Numbered from the stretch's first letter, positions 27,775-38,376 are shown. The stretch is 64,000 nucleotides of DNA from Kitasatospora sp. A2-31 (GCF_022288725.1 NZ_JAKNTA010000011.1:186001-250000), one strand, 5' to 3'. The notes: generated by a model from the sequence alone, not told the origin. Numbers and translations: made by a program.

Positions 27775-28149
27775 TCAGACCTCCAGATCGTTCTCGATCT
27801 TCGTCAGCTGGTGGCGTGCCATGGCGAGGTTGGCCCGGGCCTTGTCCAGTGCGAGGTAGAGGAACAGGCCCTTGCCGCTGCGGCCGGTGAGCGGGCGGAT
27901 CAGGTGGTACTGGCTGCTGAGCGTGATGAGGATGTCCTCGATCCCGTCGCCCAGGCCCAGCATGTCCATCGTGCGCATCTTGGCCCGGACCACGTCCGTG
28001 TTCCCGGCAGCGGCGACGTTGAGGTCCAGCCCGCCCGCGCCGTCGAGGGTGGCGAGCGCCATCCCGCTGTTGTAGTCCACCAGGGCGGCGCCGATGGCGC
28101 CTTCGATCGCGCTCATGGCCTGCTTGAGTGCGCCGGGTGCGTCCGTCAT
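27775..28149 (-). CDS. Roadblock/LC7-type regulatory protein A
   Basis: 124-residue protein with the fold of roadblock/LC7 proteins, which act as non-catalytic partners of small Ras-like GTPases. ALKQAMSAIEGAIGAALVDYNSG starts the domain, ILITLSSQYHLIRPL is the central strand pair, and KARANLAMARHQLTKIE a C-terminal helix. It is clearly paralogous to the protein at 30129-30512 (both have AALVDY/SLIDW, DI(L/I)(I/V)T and YHLI in register). The ATG at 28149 is preceded by GAGAAACC. No GTPase gene is present in the cluster. Confidence 0.8.
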   Translation of the reverse strand: MTDAPGALKQAMSAIEGAIGAALVDYNSGMALATLDGAGGLDLNVAAAGNTDVVRAKMRTMDMLGLGDGIEDILITLSSQYHLIRPLTGRSGKGLFLYLALDKARANLAMARHQLTKIENDLEV

Positions 28150-28238
28150 GTCGGTTTCTCCAGTTCGTTCGAAGGGGGTGTTCGAGGTTGGTCGAGAGGG
28201 GGGTGGTCGGAGGACAGGAAGGTCGGGAGGTCAGATGG

Positions 28239-28315
28239 GTGGTCGGATGGTCAGGTGGTCGGGTGGTCAGGTGGTCAGGTGGTCGGATGGTCGGGTGGTC
28301 GGGTGGTCGGGTGGG
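28239..28315. repeat. 8-bp tandem repeat array, about nine units
   Basis: Imperfect 8-bp units of the form GGTGGTCR run between the two roadblock genes. Same period, different sequence from the arrays at 13483-13530 and 55726-55754. Non-coding in every plausible frame. Confidence 0.9.
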
Positions 28316-28377
28316 TCAACGGTCGGGGATCGGCCCGCCGGGCCGCCCCGCCGGGCCGGGGCCGCCGCCCGGAGAGG

Positions 28378-28704
28378 TCAGCTCACCTCACGCGGTTCCC
28401 GGGTCTCCTTGGGAGCGAGGGAGTCGTTGATCAGCGCGGCGATCCGCTGGGCCGAGCGGCGGGCCTCCAGGTGCAACCGGCCGACGTTCACGTCCGGGTG
28501 CGCCAGCAGCGTGAGCACGCAGCTGCCGCCCGCGCCGTAGGTGGCCACGTAGCCGTACTCGCCGCGGACCAGCGACTCCCGGAAGTCGCCCTGCCCGGTG
28601 GCGTCGGCGAGGCGCTGGGCCAGGCTGAGGGAGGCGGCGGTCATGGCTGCCACCCCGGTGGGCTCGGTCCCGTGGGTGTCGTGTGCGACCAGCATGCCGT
28701 CCAC
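28378..28704 (-). CDS. Roadblock/LC7 domain protein B, probably N-terminally truncated
   Basis: 108 residues: DGMLVAHDTHGTEPTGVAAMTAASLSLAQRLA, then FRESLVRGEYGYVATYGAGGSCVLTLLA and NVGRLHLEARRSAQRIAALI. This is the C-terminal three quarters of a typical conservon-like roadblock protein; about 30 N-terminal residues usually come first. Here an in-frame TGA lies three codons before the GTG preceding the ATG, so the 5' end is probably cut at about 28715. The AAGGAG sequence upstream sits in another frame's context. As written translation could start at the ATG 28704. Confidence 0.75.
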   Translation of the reverse strand: MDGMLVAHDTHGTEPTGVAAMTAASLSLAQRLADATGQGDFRESLVRGEYGYVATYGAGGSCVLTLLAHPDVNVGRLHLEARRSAQRIAALINDSLAPKETREPREVS

Positions 28705-28787
28705 GCTCGATCAGTTGTCTCCTTCCGACACGCTGCTTGAGCGCCCGCCTCATGGCCGAGAGGGCGGGGTCGCGGGCGGAGAGAGGT

Positions 28788-29908
28788 TCAAAGTCGGGCC
28801 TCCAGAAGGGTTCGGACCCGGGTCAGCAGCGCGATGTCCGGGTCGGTGACGGTCAACGGGTGGGCCGCTGCCGGGGTCGGTGGGCGGATCGGGGAGGGCG
28901 GACGGGCGGAGCGGGCGGCCGGCGGGAGCAGCCCGGCCAGCGCGGCACCGGGCACCCGACGGTGCAGGCCGCCCCCCCGCCGCCGCGGCCCGCGCCGAGG
29001 GGCGTCGCGCCCCGGGGTGGCGACCAGTCCTGCGGCGGCGAGCCGCCGCACGTCGGCCGTGACGGCGAAGGCCGAGCGGCCGAGCAGCCTGGCCAGCTCC
29101 GCCGGGGTTCTTCGGCCGTCCGCCTGGTCGAGCAGCTCGCACTGGCGCCGCGTGGGCGGGCGCTGACGGCCGGCGCGGTCACCCGGTCCGGCCACCACTG
29201 CCCGGCCCCCGGTCGGGCACACCGGTGCGGCGTCGAGCTGCGGCCAGGGCCAGATCCGGTCCAGCAGGCGGCGCCGGCGCTCCACCTCGCGGCAGAGCAG
29301 AGCCGCTGGGCGCTCACCGCCGAGACCGGACCGAGCCAGTGCCGGACACCCGGTTCGAACAGCCAGTCCTCGGTACCGGGTTCACCGTCGTCGGCCGCGG
29401 CCCCGACCTGCCCGCCCCCGGGCCCGCCCTCACCGAGCCCGCCCTCATCGAGGCCGCCCTCACCGAGCCCGCCATGACCGGACGCGCCACGACCGAACCC
29501 GGCGGCCCCGGGGGCACCGCCGTCCGGTCTCCCGACCCGCAGGCCCGCCTCCGCCGCACGGGGCGCGGCACGGCCCGCCGTCAGGACGCAGTACGCGGCG
29601 TCGAACAGGACTCCGAGGTGGCTGACCTCCAGCTCACCGCGGGTGAGCCGCCGCTGGTCCACCAGAGCGCCGGCCACCAGGCCGTACGGACCGAACGCGC
29701 CGACCATGTCGTGCCATGCCTCCGGGGCGATCCTGCCGCTCCGGGTGAGCAGCGCGGCCAGGTCCGGGGCGAGGTCCGACTCGGCGTGCACCACCAGACC
29801 GTCGGTGAGGTAGACGGCGCCCGCCGGTCCGCGCAGCACGCCGGTCGCGCGCTGGTCGGCCAGCCAGCCGACGGCGGCCAGCGCGTCGGCGGCGGTCACG
29901 GTCGTCAC
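28788..29908 (-). pseudogene. DUF4388-like / winged-helix regulator, frameshifted by a 5-bp duplication
   Basis: A two-part protein: an N-terminal DUF4388-like region (AVGWLADQRATGVLRGPAGAVYLTDGLVVHAES, LTRSGRIAPEAWHDM) and a C-terminal winged-helix (RQCELLDQADGRRTPAELARLLGRSAF, VRRLAAAGLVATPG). Between them is a Gly/Glu-rich insertion. At 29293-29302 the unit CAGAG is doubled; dropping one copy gives QRLCREVERRRRLLDR and joins the two frames. Several GTG codons near 29899-29917 could start it; 29908 is a guess. Proteins of this type are encoded beside roadblock genes, suggesting a shared signalling role (inference). Confidence 0.7.
29293..29302. repeat. 5-bp tandem duplication at a frameshift
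   Basis: CAGAG twice in succession; removing one copy restores the reading frame of the winged-helix protein. Confidence 0.85.
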
Positions 29909-30128
29909 GCCGACCACCGGGGAAGCCGAACGGGACGGGAGCCCGGGAGGGAGGGGGACCGGAGGGCGCCGGCAGCCCGGAAGTCCCGGAGGAGCCGGAG
30001 CAGTCGGTGGGCGCGCCCGAGGCGCGCGGCCCCGCCGGTCCGGCCGACGTGGCGACGACCACGGGTGCTTGGCCGAAACATGACGCCTCGCCCGCGCACC
30101 GCGCCCGGCGCGTTCGCTGACTCGTTCG

Positions 30129-30512
30129 TCATCCGAGCACCAGTTCCTCGGCGAGGGTCTGGAGGCGGTAGCGAGCCGCGGCGAGGTTGCCGTCGATCCG
30201 GTCGAGCCAGAGGTGCAGGACGAGCGGACTGTCGAAGACGGTGTCAATGAAGCAGATCAGGTGGTAACTGCGGCCCGCAGTGACGATGATGTCCTGCAGC
30301 GGTGCCCGCACGTCCTCGGAAGCGGTGAAGGTCTGGCCCTCAACGGCCGCCCGCACCAAGTCGGTTGCCTCCGCCGCCGAGGTCTCGTGGTCTCCCGCGG
30401 GGCTGACGCCGAGGCTGCCGAGGGCGAGTCCGCTGCTCCAGTCGATGAGGCTGGCTGCACGGGCGCCGGCGATCGCCATCGCCCCGGACAGGCATTCGTC
30501 GATACCCGGCAC
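30129..30512 (-). CDS. Roadblock/LC7-type regulatory protein C
   Basis: 127-residue paralogue of protein A (27775-28149): CLSGAMAIAGARAASLIDWSSGLALG, DIIVTAGRSYHLICFIDT, and the helix GNLAAARYRLQTLAEELVLG. The ATG at 30512 follows GAAGGAG (good site). It is transcribed first in the minus-strand run with the winged-helix protein and the two other roadblock proteins. Function is inferred from fold only. Confidence 0.8.
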   Translation of the reverse strand: MPGIDECLSGAMAIAGARAASLIDWSSGLALGSLGVSPAGDHETSAAEATDLVRAAVEGQTFTASEDVRAPLQDIIVTAGRSYHLICFIDTVFDSPLVLHLWLDRIDGNLAAARYRLQTLAEELVLG

Positions 30513-31029
30513 TCGGGCTCCTTCGGAGGGTTGGGGCAGCCGGTTTCACTCGGCCGGCGCCGGCCGGACCACCACGAGCAGTGGCGGGTTCGACACGGAA
30601 GGCTACTGCCGGATTCCGTATGACGAACATTCCAATGGCATATTCACACCAGAAGCACTGGTTTTCGGCCAACCTGTGACGGCTCATCAGCACAGCGTGA
30701 CCGGCAAATGCCCTGGCCGTGCCCGCTGCGCAGATCCGCCCCGTCGAGCCACCTGGGGCGGGACCTTGGCCGGTACTCGGCCACGCCAAACGGTTTCGGC
30801 CACAACCTGCGATAGGACAGACCTTCGGCGCCGCCCCGCAGCGGCTCACCCCGAACCGGCTCTGCCCGCACCGGGCCGACCCGCACCCGACCCCGCCCCT
30901 TCGGCACGAGCCCCGGCGCGGGCGAGCACCGGCGCGGGCGAGCACCGGCGCGGGCGGATACGCACGCAACGCACCACGACGACACAGCGACACAGCGACA
31001 CGACGGCGACATGGCGACGGCACGACGAC
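30513..31029. other. Non-coding region with short repeats
   Basis: No gene is supported. It has a locally AT-richer stretch (30595-30700), a 16-bp GC-rich unit repeated nearly three times (30913-30960) and ACAGCGAC-type short repeats near 30980-31000, then the first copy of the hairpin-rich element. Confidence 0.5.
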
Positions 31030-31060
31030 GAGGGGCCGTTCCAGTGCGGAACGGCCCCTC
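31030..31060 (-). terminator. Strong hairpin at the end of element copy 1
   Basis: Perfect 13-bp arms (31030-31042, 31048-31060), loop of five bases. It could also terminate the UvrA-like transcript. Confidence 0.75.
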
Positions 31061-31180
31061 GGGTGGAGCGCCAGGCCCGGGTTGAACGGACTCTCCCTAC
31101 TGAAAGTAGGACGTGCTCCGGTAGCACCACTGACGCCTGTTCGAGAGGACGTTCCCTCTCGACGAGAAGAACAGTAGCAG
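31030..31180 (-). ncRNA. Hairpin-rich intergenic element, copy 1 (candidate small RNA)
   Basis: First of three related elements. Read on the minus strand it has, in order, a CGAGAGG/CCTCTCG hairpin, a GTGCT-ACCGG-AGCAC hairpin, a CCTAC-TTTCA-GTAGG hairpin, a conserved GAGAGTCCG and CCCGGGCCTGGCGCTCCA, and finally a perfect 13-bp terminator stem (31030-31060). Copies 2 and 3 share the core closely, but the first hairpin and the terminator differ in sequence while keeping the ability to pair. It lies 75 bases past the UvrA-like stop. Strand is chosen because the terminator-like stem is then 3'. Confidence 0.45.
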
Positions 31181-31255
31181 GGCATCACGCCTGCTCAGAA
31201 ATCACTCGGCAGCCGACAGGGGGTGGGCCGCCCGGGCGGCGGCCGCACCCGCCCC

Positions 31256-33655
<2,400 letters not shown>

Positions 33656-33718
33656 CGTCTCTCCCCTTGTCCCCTCGTCGGCCTCGGCACCTCGTCGGCG
33701 GGACGCGCCGGACTGTCT

Positions 33719-33734
33719 TCGAGCATGCGTTCGA
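33719..33734. promoter_or_regulatory. SOS box (LexA operator)
   Basis: TCGAGCATGCGTTCGA differs by one base from the actinobacterial LexA consensus TCGAAC-N4-GTTCGA. It lies between the UvrA-like gene and the divergent plus-strand start at 33755. A -10-like TACGCT (33743-33748) six bases before that ATG suggests a leaderless plus-strand transcript with the operator covering its -35 region. Confidence 0.7.
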
Positions 33735-33754
33735 ATCAGGCGTACGCTGGACGC

Positions 33755-34526
33755 ATGCGCAACACCGTCGCTCTCCAGCCCTCACTGTTCGACGACGCCG
33801 GACAGAGCGGGATCGTGGGAGTTCGTCGAGCTGGACGGCTACACCGTGGCGACGCTGCGCGGGGCGCAGGTCGCCGGAGTCACCCGGCCGGGCGGCGGGA
33901 GCGGCACCGCGACGGCCGCCGAGCCGCCGGCCTGGACGACCTGCCTCGCGGTGCACGACGCCGACGGGGTGGCCGGGGCCGTCCGGGCGGCCGGCGGTCT
34001 GATCGCCCGCGAGCCCGCGGAGGTCGCCGAGCTGGGCCGCACCGCCCTGGCCGTGGACCCGCTCGGCGCGGCGTTCGGCCTCTGGCAGGGCCGGCTGAAC
34101 CCGGGCGCGGGCCTGGTCAACGAGCCGGACACGTTCACCTGGAACGAGCACCTGTCGCCCGACCCGGACGCCGCCCGCGCGTTCTACCGGCAGGTCTTCG
34201 GATACGGCTACGACAGGCCGGCCGGCGACTACACCCTGTTCCGGGTCGACGGCCTGCCGGGCGGCGGGATCGGCGGCAACCCCGGGGTCGATCCGGCGGG
34301 CCCGGCAGCGTACTGGGCGGTCTACTTCGCCGCGGCCGACACCGACCGCACGGTGGAGCGGGCGCTGCGGCTCGGCGGTACCGTGCTGGACGGCCCGGAA
34401 CCGACCCCGTTCGGGCGGGTGGCGGTGGTGCGGGACGACGACGGTGCGGCGTTCACCCTGATCGCCGGCCCGTCGGGCGGCAGCGAGGCCGGGAACGACC
34501 TCGACGACACGGCGGAGGCGGCCTGA
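33755..34526 (+). pseudogene. Chimera: short AlkB-like start joined to a VOC-family protein
   Basis: The ATG at 33755 behind the SOS box opens MRNTVALQPSLFDDAG, which resembles the start of AlkB-type repair dioxygenases (tentative). Within 20 codons the sequence switches frame and content to a two-domain VOC (glyoxalase/bleomycin-resistance fold) protein: WEFVELDGYTVATLRG, then RTALAVDPLGAAFGLWQG, FTWNEHLSPDPDAARAFYRQVFGY and DDDGAAFTLIAGP. The first VOC domain lacks its N-terminal strand. So a junction near 33808 has deleted the body of the first gene and the start of the second. Confidence 0.7.
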
Positions 34527-34527
34527 G

Positions 34528-34860
34528 ATGACGGATCCGGACCCTACGGCGGAGCGGTTCGCCGAGCTGGTCGAGGAGTTGGAGCCCCTGGCCGGCGTGA
34601 CCGGTCCGGGCGCGGGCGGGCGGCGCTTCGGCTCGGACGCGCTGAAGGCGGACAACCGCATCTTCGCGATGCTCTCGGCCGGCCGGCTGGTGGTGAAGCT
34701 GCCGCGGACCCGGGTGGACGAACTGGTGGCGGCCGGCGAGGGCCGGCACTACGACGCCGGACGCGGCCGCCCGATGAGGGAGTGGCTCGCCCTCGACCCG
34801 GCGTCCGCGCTGCCGTGGGGGCAGCTGGCCAGGGAGGCCTACGCGTTCGTCCGCCGGTGA
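34528..34860 (+). CDS. Small TfoX/YjbR-like protein
   Basis: 110 residues: ERFAELVEELEPLAGV, GRRFGSDALKADNRIFAMLSAGRLVVKLPRTRVDELVAAGEG, and MREWLALDP. The GSDALK...FAML...KLP pattern is that of small TfoX-N/YjbR-like actinobacterial proteins of unknown role. The ATG follows the VOC stop after one base, so the two are likely co-translated. I am sure it is a real gene, less sure of the family name. Confidence 0.75.
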   Translation: MTDPDPTAERFAELVEELEPLAGVTGPGAGGRRFGSDALKADNRIFAMLSAGRLVVKLPRTRVDELVAAGEGRHYDAGRGRPMREWLALDPASALPWGQLAREAYAFVRR

Positions 34861-34872
34861 GCGGCGGATCCC

Positions 34873-35052
34873 GAGCCGGGAACGCGAACGGGGCCCGGCA
34901 CCCTCACGGGCACCGGACCCCGTCCGACGATGGAGCGCCAGGCCCGGGTCGCACGGACTCTCCCTACTGAAAGTAGGGCGTGCTCTGGTAGCACCACTGA
35001 CGCCTGACGAGAGATCATCTCCCTCGCGACGAGAAGAAGACTAGCAGGTCAG
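34873..35052 (-). ncRNA. Hairpin-rich intergenic element, copy 2
   Basis: 180-bp unit nearly identical to copy 3, which begins 225 bases later; they differ mainly in about 20 bases at the right end. On the minus strand the order is a CGAG..CTCG hairpin, GTGCT-ACCAG-AGCAC, CCTAC-TTTCA-GTAGG, the conserved CCCGGGCCTGGCGCTCCA, and a 15-bp terminator-type stem with two or three G-U pairs (34887-34922). The core matches copy 1 (31030-31180). No open frame is shared by all three copies. Confidence 0.5.
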
Positions 35053-35097
35053 CGCCGGTGAGCCCAACGTGCTCCCCGCCACCCGCCCACCCTCCCG

Positions 35098-35277
35098 GAG
35101 CCGGGAACGCGAACGGGGCCCGGCACCCTCACGGGCACCGGACCCCGTCCGACGATGGAGCGCCAGGCCCGGGTCGCACGGACTCTCCCTACTGAAAGTA
35201 GGGCGTGCTCTGGTAGCACCACTGACGCCTGACGAGAGATCATCTCCCTCGCGACAGGAAGAACGATAGCAGGTCAG
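35098..35277 (-). ncRNA. Hairpin-rich intergenic element, copy 3
   Basis: Direct repeat of copy 2 after a 45-bp spacer. It ends 31 bases before the GTG of the hydrolase gene, so on the plus strand it would form that gene's leader; on the minus strand it would be an independent small RNA ending in the terminator stem. I favour the minus strand because the strong stem is then 3'. Confidence 0.5.
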
Positions 35278-35308
35278 AACCCCTGCCCGGACCGAGGAAG
35301 AACTGCAC

Positions 35309-36034
35309 GTGACCGCTCTTCACCCCGCCCCGCCCGTAGTCGTCGAGTACGCCCCCGGCAAGCTGATGGACGTCCACCGCCCCTCGTCCGGCGGGGGCCC
35401 CTTCCCCGTCGTCCTGCTCTGGCACGGGAGGGGCCCCGACGAGCGGGACGTCATGCGCCCGCTCGCCCTCGCCACGGCCGAGCTCGGCCTGCTGGTGCTG
35501 GTCCCCGACTGGCGGTCCGACGAGGAGGACGGCGGCCGGGCCCACCTGCTCGCCTCCTTCGAGTACGCCCGTCGGCACGCGGCCGCCCACGCCGGCGCTC
35601 CGGACCGCTTCGTACTGGCCGGCTGGTCAATGAGCGGTCGGGAGGCCGTGGCCCTCGCCACCCACCCGGACACCCCCGCCGAACTGCGCCCGACGGCCGC
35701 CGTCGGCATAGCCTCCAGCTACGAGCGGACCGCCGTCACCACCGGCGGCTCCCCGCTCGCCCACCTCTGCGCCCACCCCTCCCCCGTCCCGGTCCGGCTC
35801 GTCCACGGCATCCGCGACGAGATCGTGCCCGCGGACCGGAGCCGCGAGCTGAGCACCGCCCTTGCGGCGCGGGGCGCGCACCACCTCCTGGAGTCGGACT
35901 CCGACCACGCCGGGGTGATCCTCACCGAGTACGACCCGGCCGTCGGCCGCTGCGTGCCCGCCGCGGCCGACCACGCCGTCCGCGCCGGCCTCGCCACGGC
36001 CCGCGTCCTCGCAGAGGCGGCCCGCCTGGGCTGA
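35309..36034 (+). CDS. Alpha/beta hydrolase
   Basis: 241-residue hydrolase with the complete triad: serine in AGWSMSGRE (GxSxS), aspartate in HGIRDEIVP and histidine in DSDHAGVI. FPVVLLWHGRGPDERDVM supplies the oxyanion strand-turn. No signal peptide, so it is cytoplasmic. The GTG at 35309 is preceded by GAGGAAG. Substrate unknown; related proteins are annotated as lipase/esterase or dienelactone-hydrolase-like. It stands alone behind the repeated element. Confidence 0.88.
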   Translation: MTALHPAPPVVVEYAPGKLMDVHRPSSGGGPFPVVLLWHGRGPDERDVMRPLALATAELGLLVLVPDWRSDEEDGGRAHLLASFEYARRHAAAHAGAPDRFVLAGWSMSGREAVALATHPDTPAELRPTAAVGIASSYERTAVTTGGSPLAHLCAHPSPVPVRLVHGIRDEIVPADRSRELSTALAARGAHHLLESDSDHAGVILTEYDPAVGRCVPAAADHAVRAGLATARVLAEAARLG

Positions 36035-36051
36035 GCCACGGGCCCGTGACT

Positions 36052-36459
36052 TCAGTCCAGGACGGCGGTGGCCTCGATCTCGACCAGGTGCTCGGGCGCG
36101 GCCAGGGCCGCCACGCCCACCAGCGTGGCCGGCGGCACCGGCGCGGTGCCGAGCTTCGCAGCCGCCCGGGAGATGCCGTCCAGGAGCAGCGGCATCTTGT
36201 CGGGGGTCCAGTCGACGACGTAGACGGTCAGCTTCGCCACGTCGTCGACGGTCCCGCCGGCCGCGGCGAGGGCGGTGCCGACGTTGAGGTAGCACTGCTC
36301 GACCTGGGCCGCCAGGTCGCCCTCGCCGACCGTGGCGCCCGCCGCGTCCCAGGCGACCTGCCCGGCGACGAAGACCGTCCGCGAACCGGACGCGATCGCC
36401 ACCTGCCGGTAGACGTCGATGCTGGGCAACCCGTCGGGGTTCACCAGGGTGATGGCCAT
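36052..36459 (-). CDS. RidA/YjgF-family protein
   Basis: 135-residue RidA-like protein; members deaminate reactive enamines or imines released by PLP enzymes. Visible are VFVAGQVAWDA, VEQCYLNVGTALAAAGGTVDDVAKLTVYVVD and the C-terminal VEIEATAVLD. The usual catalytic arginine (R in NPxR/C region) is not evident (LGTAPVPPATLVGV), so it may belong to a non-deaminating subgroup. It is divergent from the HxlR regulator, which probably controls it. Confidence 0.88.
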   Translation of the reverse strand: MAITLVNPDGLPSIDVYRQVAIASGSRTVFVAGQVAWDAAGATVGEGDLAAQVEQCYLNVGTALAAAGGTVDDVAKLTVYVVDWTPDKMPLLLDGISRAAAKLGTAPVPPATLVGVAALAAPEHLVEIEATAVLD

Positions 36460-36556
36460 GCCGCCTGCCTCTCGTGCTCTCTTGTGGTTACTGGGAAACC
36501 GTAGGAGAGTGGCCACCGACCTGGAAGAACGCACTTTTCGGTGACTGAGGAACCTC

Positions 36557-36958
36557 ATGGTGACCAAGCAGCTCAGCGGCTCGGAGAAGGACGAGGCGGA
36601 TGTCACGCGGGCGGACTCCCTGGCGCGGGAGATCTTCTCGGACATCGCCAACAAGTGGGCCCTCCTGATCATCGAGGCGGTGGGCGACCGCACGCTGCGC
36701 TTCACCGAACTGCGCAACGCGGTCGAGGGCATCAGCCACAAGATGCTCACGCACAACCTGCGGCTGCTGGAGCGCAACGGTCTGGTCGAACGGACCGTCT
36801 ACCCGACGGTTCCGCCGCGCGTCGAGTACACGCTCACGGAGTCGGGCCGGGCCCTGCGGACGACGGTTGCGGGCCTGTGCGACTGGACCCACCGCTACCT
36901 CGGCGCCATCGAGACGGCCCGCCACCGCTTCGACGAGGAGACCGTCCGCAACCGGTGA
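36557..36958 (+). CDS. HxlR-family transcriptional regulator
   Basis: 133-residue winged-helix regulator: IANKWALLIIEAVGDRTLRFTEL, GISHKMLTHNLRLLERNGLVERTVYPTVPPRVEYTLTE is the diagnostic HxlR signature. The ATG at 36557 starts about 100 bases from the divergent RidA start, so the intergenic stretch likely holds overlapping promoters. HxlR proteins often sense electrophiles or aldehydes; here no cysteine-based switch is seen in the conserved core. Confidence 0.92.
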   Translation: MVTKQLSGSEKDEADVTRADSLAREIFSDIANKWALLIIEAVGDRTLRFTELRNAVEGISHKMLTHNLRLLERNGLVERTVYPTVPPRVEYTLTESGRALRTTVAGLCDWTHRYLGAIETARHRFDEETVRNR

Positions 36959-37004
36959 CACACCCTCGCCACCGAGCGGCAAGAGCGCCTTCACACCGCA
37001 CGCT

Positions 37005-37052
37005 GACATGGGTGAGGCGGCCCCCGGGACCGGGGGCCGCCTCACCCATGTC
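37005..37052. terminator. Bidirectional terminator
   Basis: Perfect 22-bp arms (37005-37026 and 37031-37052) with a 4-base loop, between the HxlR gene and the converging small-protein operon. Confidence 0.9.
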
Positions 37053-37065
37053 GCGTCGACTGGAC

Positions 37066-37296
37066 CTACTGCTTGCCGCTCAGGCGGCGCAGCTCCTCCA
37101 GAACCGCCGTCTGCCCCGTCACCAGGGTCTCAAGCATCCGGGCATGCTCCGCCTGCCCGGCGATGAGGACGCCAACGGCCTCCGCGAGGCCGGTCACCGC
37201 CTGGCGCTGCTCGATCCGGTCCTCCCGGATCGCGTTCACCGCCTGGGTGTACCCACGCAACGAGGTACGGATCTCGCTGCCCGGCCTGACTCCCAA
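37066..37296 (-). CDS. Small helical protein, third gene of a toxin-antitoxin-like operon
   Basis: 76 residues, almost entirely helical with heptad-like hydrophobics (DRIEQRQAVTGLAEAVGVLIAG, ARMLETLVTGQTAVLEELRRL), so probably a short coiled coil. The TTG start at 37296 lies two bases after the preceding gene's stop; start choice is moderately supported. Unknown function; similar small proteins follow DUF6247-type pairs. Confidence 0.65.
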   Translation of the reverse strand: MGVRPGSEIRTSLRGYTQAVNAIREDRIEQRQAVTGLAEAVGVLIAGQAEHARMLETLVTGQTAVLEELRRLSGKQ

Positions 37297-37298
37297 GG

Positions 37299-37594
37299 TC
37301 AGTCGGCCCGCAAGACGCGCGAGACGTAGATGCGCGGCGGGTCCGAGTCCTCGTTCACCGCGTACTCCACCAGCCCGAGATCCCGTCGCAGCGGCGACGA
37401 GTGCATCCCGGGCCGGCCCGGGACCGGCATGCTCAAGTGCGGGAAAGGGTTCTCCCGTAGGTCGACGAGGAACGCCACCACGGCGGAGAACACGTCGGGG
37501 CCGGCGTTCCGGGATCGCCGAGGAACTCCTCGACGACCGGGGAGAGGGTGATCGGGTCCTCCTCGTCGTCCGGGAACTCGCTGAAGTCGCTCAC
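37299..37594 (-). pseudogene. RelE-like small protein, frameshifted
   Basis: About 97 residues when repaired. VSDFSEFPDDEEDPITLSPVVEEFLGDP is followed, after a shift near 37510, by DVFSAVVAFLVDLRENPFPHL and GLVEYAVNEDSDPPRIYVSRVLRAD. The last part has the strand pattern of RelE/ParE-type toxins (tentative). Its GTG overlaps the stop of the DUF6247 gene (GTGA). The shift is a change of one or two bases with no larger duplication. Confidence 0.6.
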
Positions 37595-37872
37595 AGGGCC
37601 CCGAGACGACGCAGAACAGCGGACGCGGAAGTGCCCGGGGCGGTGCCGGCCTGGACGGCTGCGTGGATCCTGTCGCCTTCCGGGTCGCGGTACAGCTCCG
37701 CCCGCAGCCACCACCGCTTCAACACACCGCCGATCGTCTCCACGTCGGCCTCACCCATCTCCCGGTAGAACTCCATCCGCTGCGCCGGCGGCAACGCCGC
37801 GGCAACACCGTCCTGGGTACGCGGAATGGGCTGCTGGCCGTCGTGGTGGCCGTGTAGGGGTGCTGCGCTCAC
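37591..37872 (-). CDS. DUF6247-family protein, putative antitoxin
   Basis: 93 residues: TQDGVAAALPPAQRMEFYREMGEADVETIGGVLKRWWLRAEL matches the DUF6247 family, whose members are small helical proteins encoded directly before RelE-like genes. It is the first gene of a three-gene minus-strand operon and overlaps the next by GTGA. The antitoxin role is inferred from size, order and overlap. Confidence 0.7.
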   Translation of the reverse strand: MSAAPLHGHHDGQQPIPRTQDGVAAALPPAQRMEFYREMGEADVETIGGVLKRWWLRAELYRDPEGDRIHAAVQAGTAPGTSASAVLRRLGAL

Positions 37873-38196
37873 TGTGTCCTCCGGGCGTCTCGTGCGGGCG
37901 GGACCGGTACCAGTGTCCCCCGTCGAAGGCTCCTGCCGGTACCCGGGTTCGCCCAGCCCCTTTGAGCCGCTGGCCGATGTCCCCGGAGACGAGGCGCGGC
38001 ATCTGGTACGCGTGCCAGCCGACCGGTTCCCGTCGTTTCACTACCGGATCTGGTGGGTGAGGACGACGCTCGCGGGGATGGTCCGAGCAGCGCACCATAT
38101 GGTTCGGTGCCCCCGCTGGCGAGCGTGCTTGTGTGAGTAGTGAAGGTGGAGCAGGGCTGCGACCTGCAGGTTCTCGGGTGCCTCCCGTTGCGGGAG
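37873..38196. other. Intergenic region upstream of the DUF6247 operon
   Basis: About 320 bases with no supported gene. It must hold the promoter of the DUF6247 operon; I see no clear operator. Confidence 0.4.
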
Positions 38197-38376
38197 TCAG
38201 TGCTGGATCTGCAGGAGCTGTTGCTTGGTCCATCCGTCGCCTGCCGGGGTGAGCGCGGTGATCCGGTCGTTGGTGAGGTCGACGAGAAGCTTCGGCTTGG
38301 CCTCCTGGCGCGACCAGTAGTCCGTGATGTCACCCTCGAACAGAACCTCGCCGCACCGGACCCACGGACGAGCCGG
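38197..38376 (-). pseudogene. Unrecognised C-terminal fragment
   Basis: A frame of about 58 codons, from roughly LPARPWVRCGEVLFEGDI to KQQLLQIQH and a stop at 38197. Amino-acid use (many K, D, Q) differs from random antisense, so it looks like the real end of a gene, but no start codon with a ribosome site is present and upstream lies the narK terminator. I do not recognise the family. Confidence 0.4.

Noticed and set aside
24955..28740. 1261-codon plus-strand open frame
   Set aside because: Mostly out-of-frame reading of the glycosyltransferase genes; only the stretch matching the second glycosyltransferase is real.
31030..31180. Small ORFs across the hairpin element (SVGRVR-like peptide)
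   Set aside because: Frames are not kept between copies and no ribosome site is present; conservation follows hairpins, not codons.
33719..33734. tRNA-like TTCGAATC motif
   Set aside because: No cloverleaf can be folded around it; the palindrome fits a LexA site. No tRNA was found anywhere in the window.
34873..35277. Tandem elements as insertion sequences or MITEs
   Set aside because: No terminal inverted repeats, target duplications or transposase; internal hairpins and a terminator-like end fit a structured RNA better.
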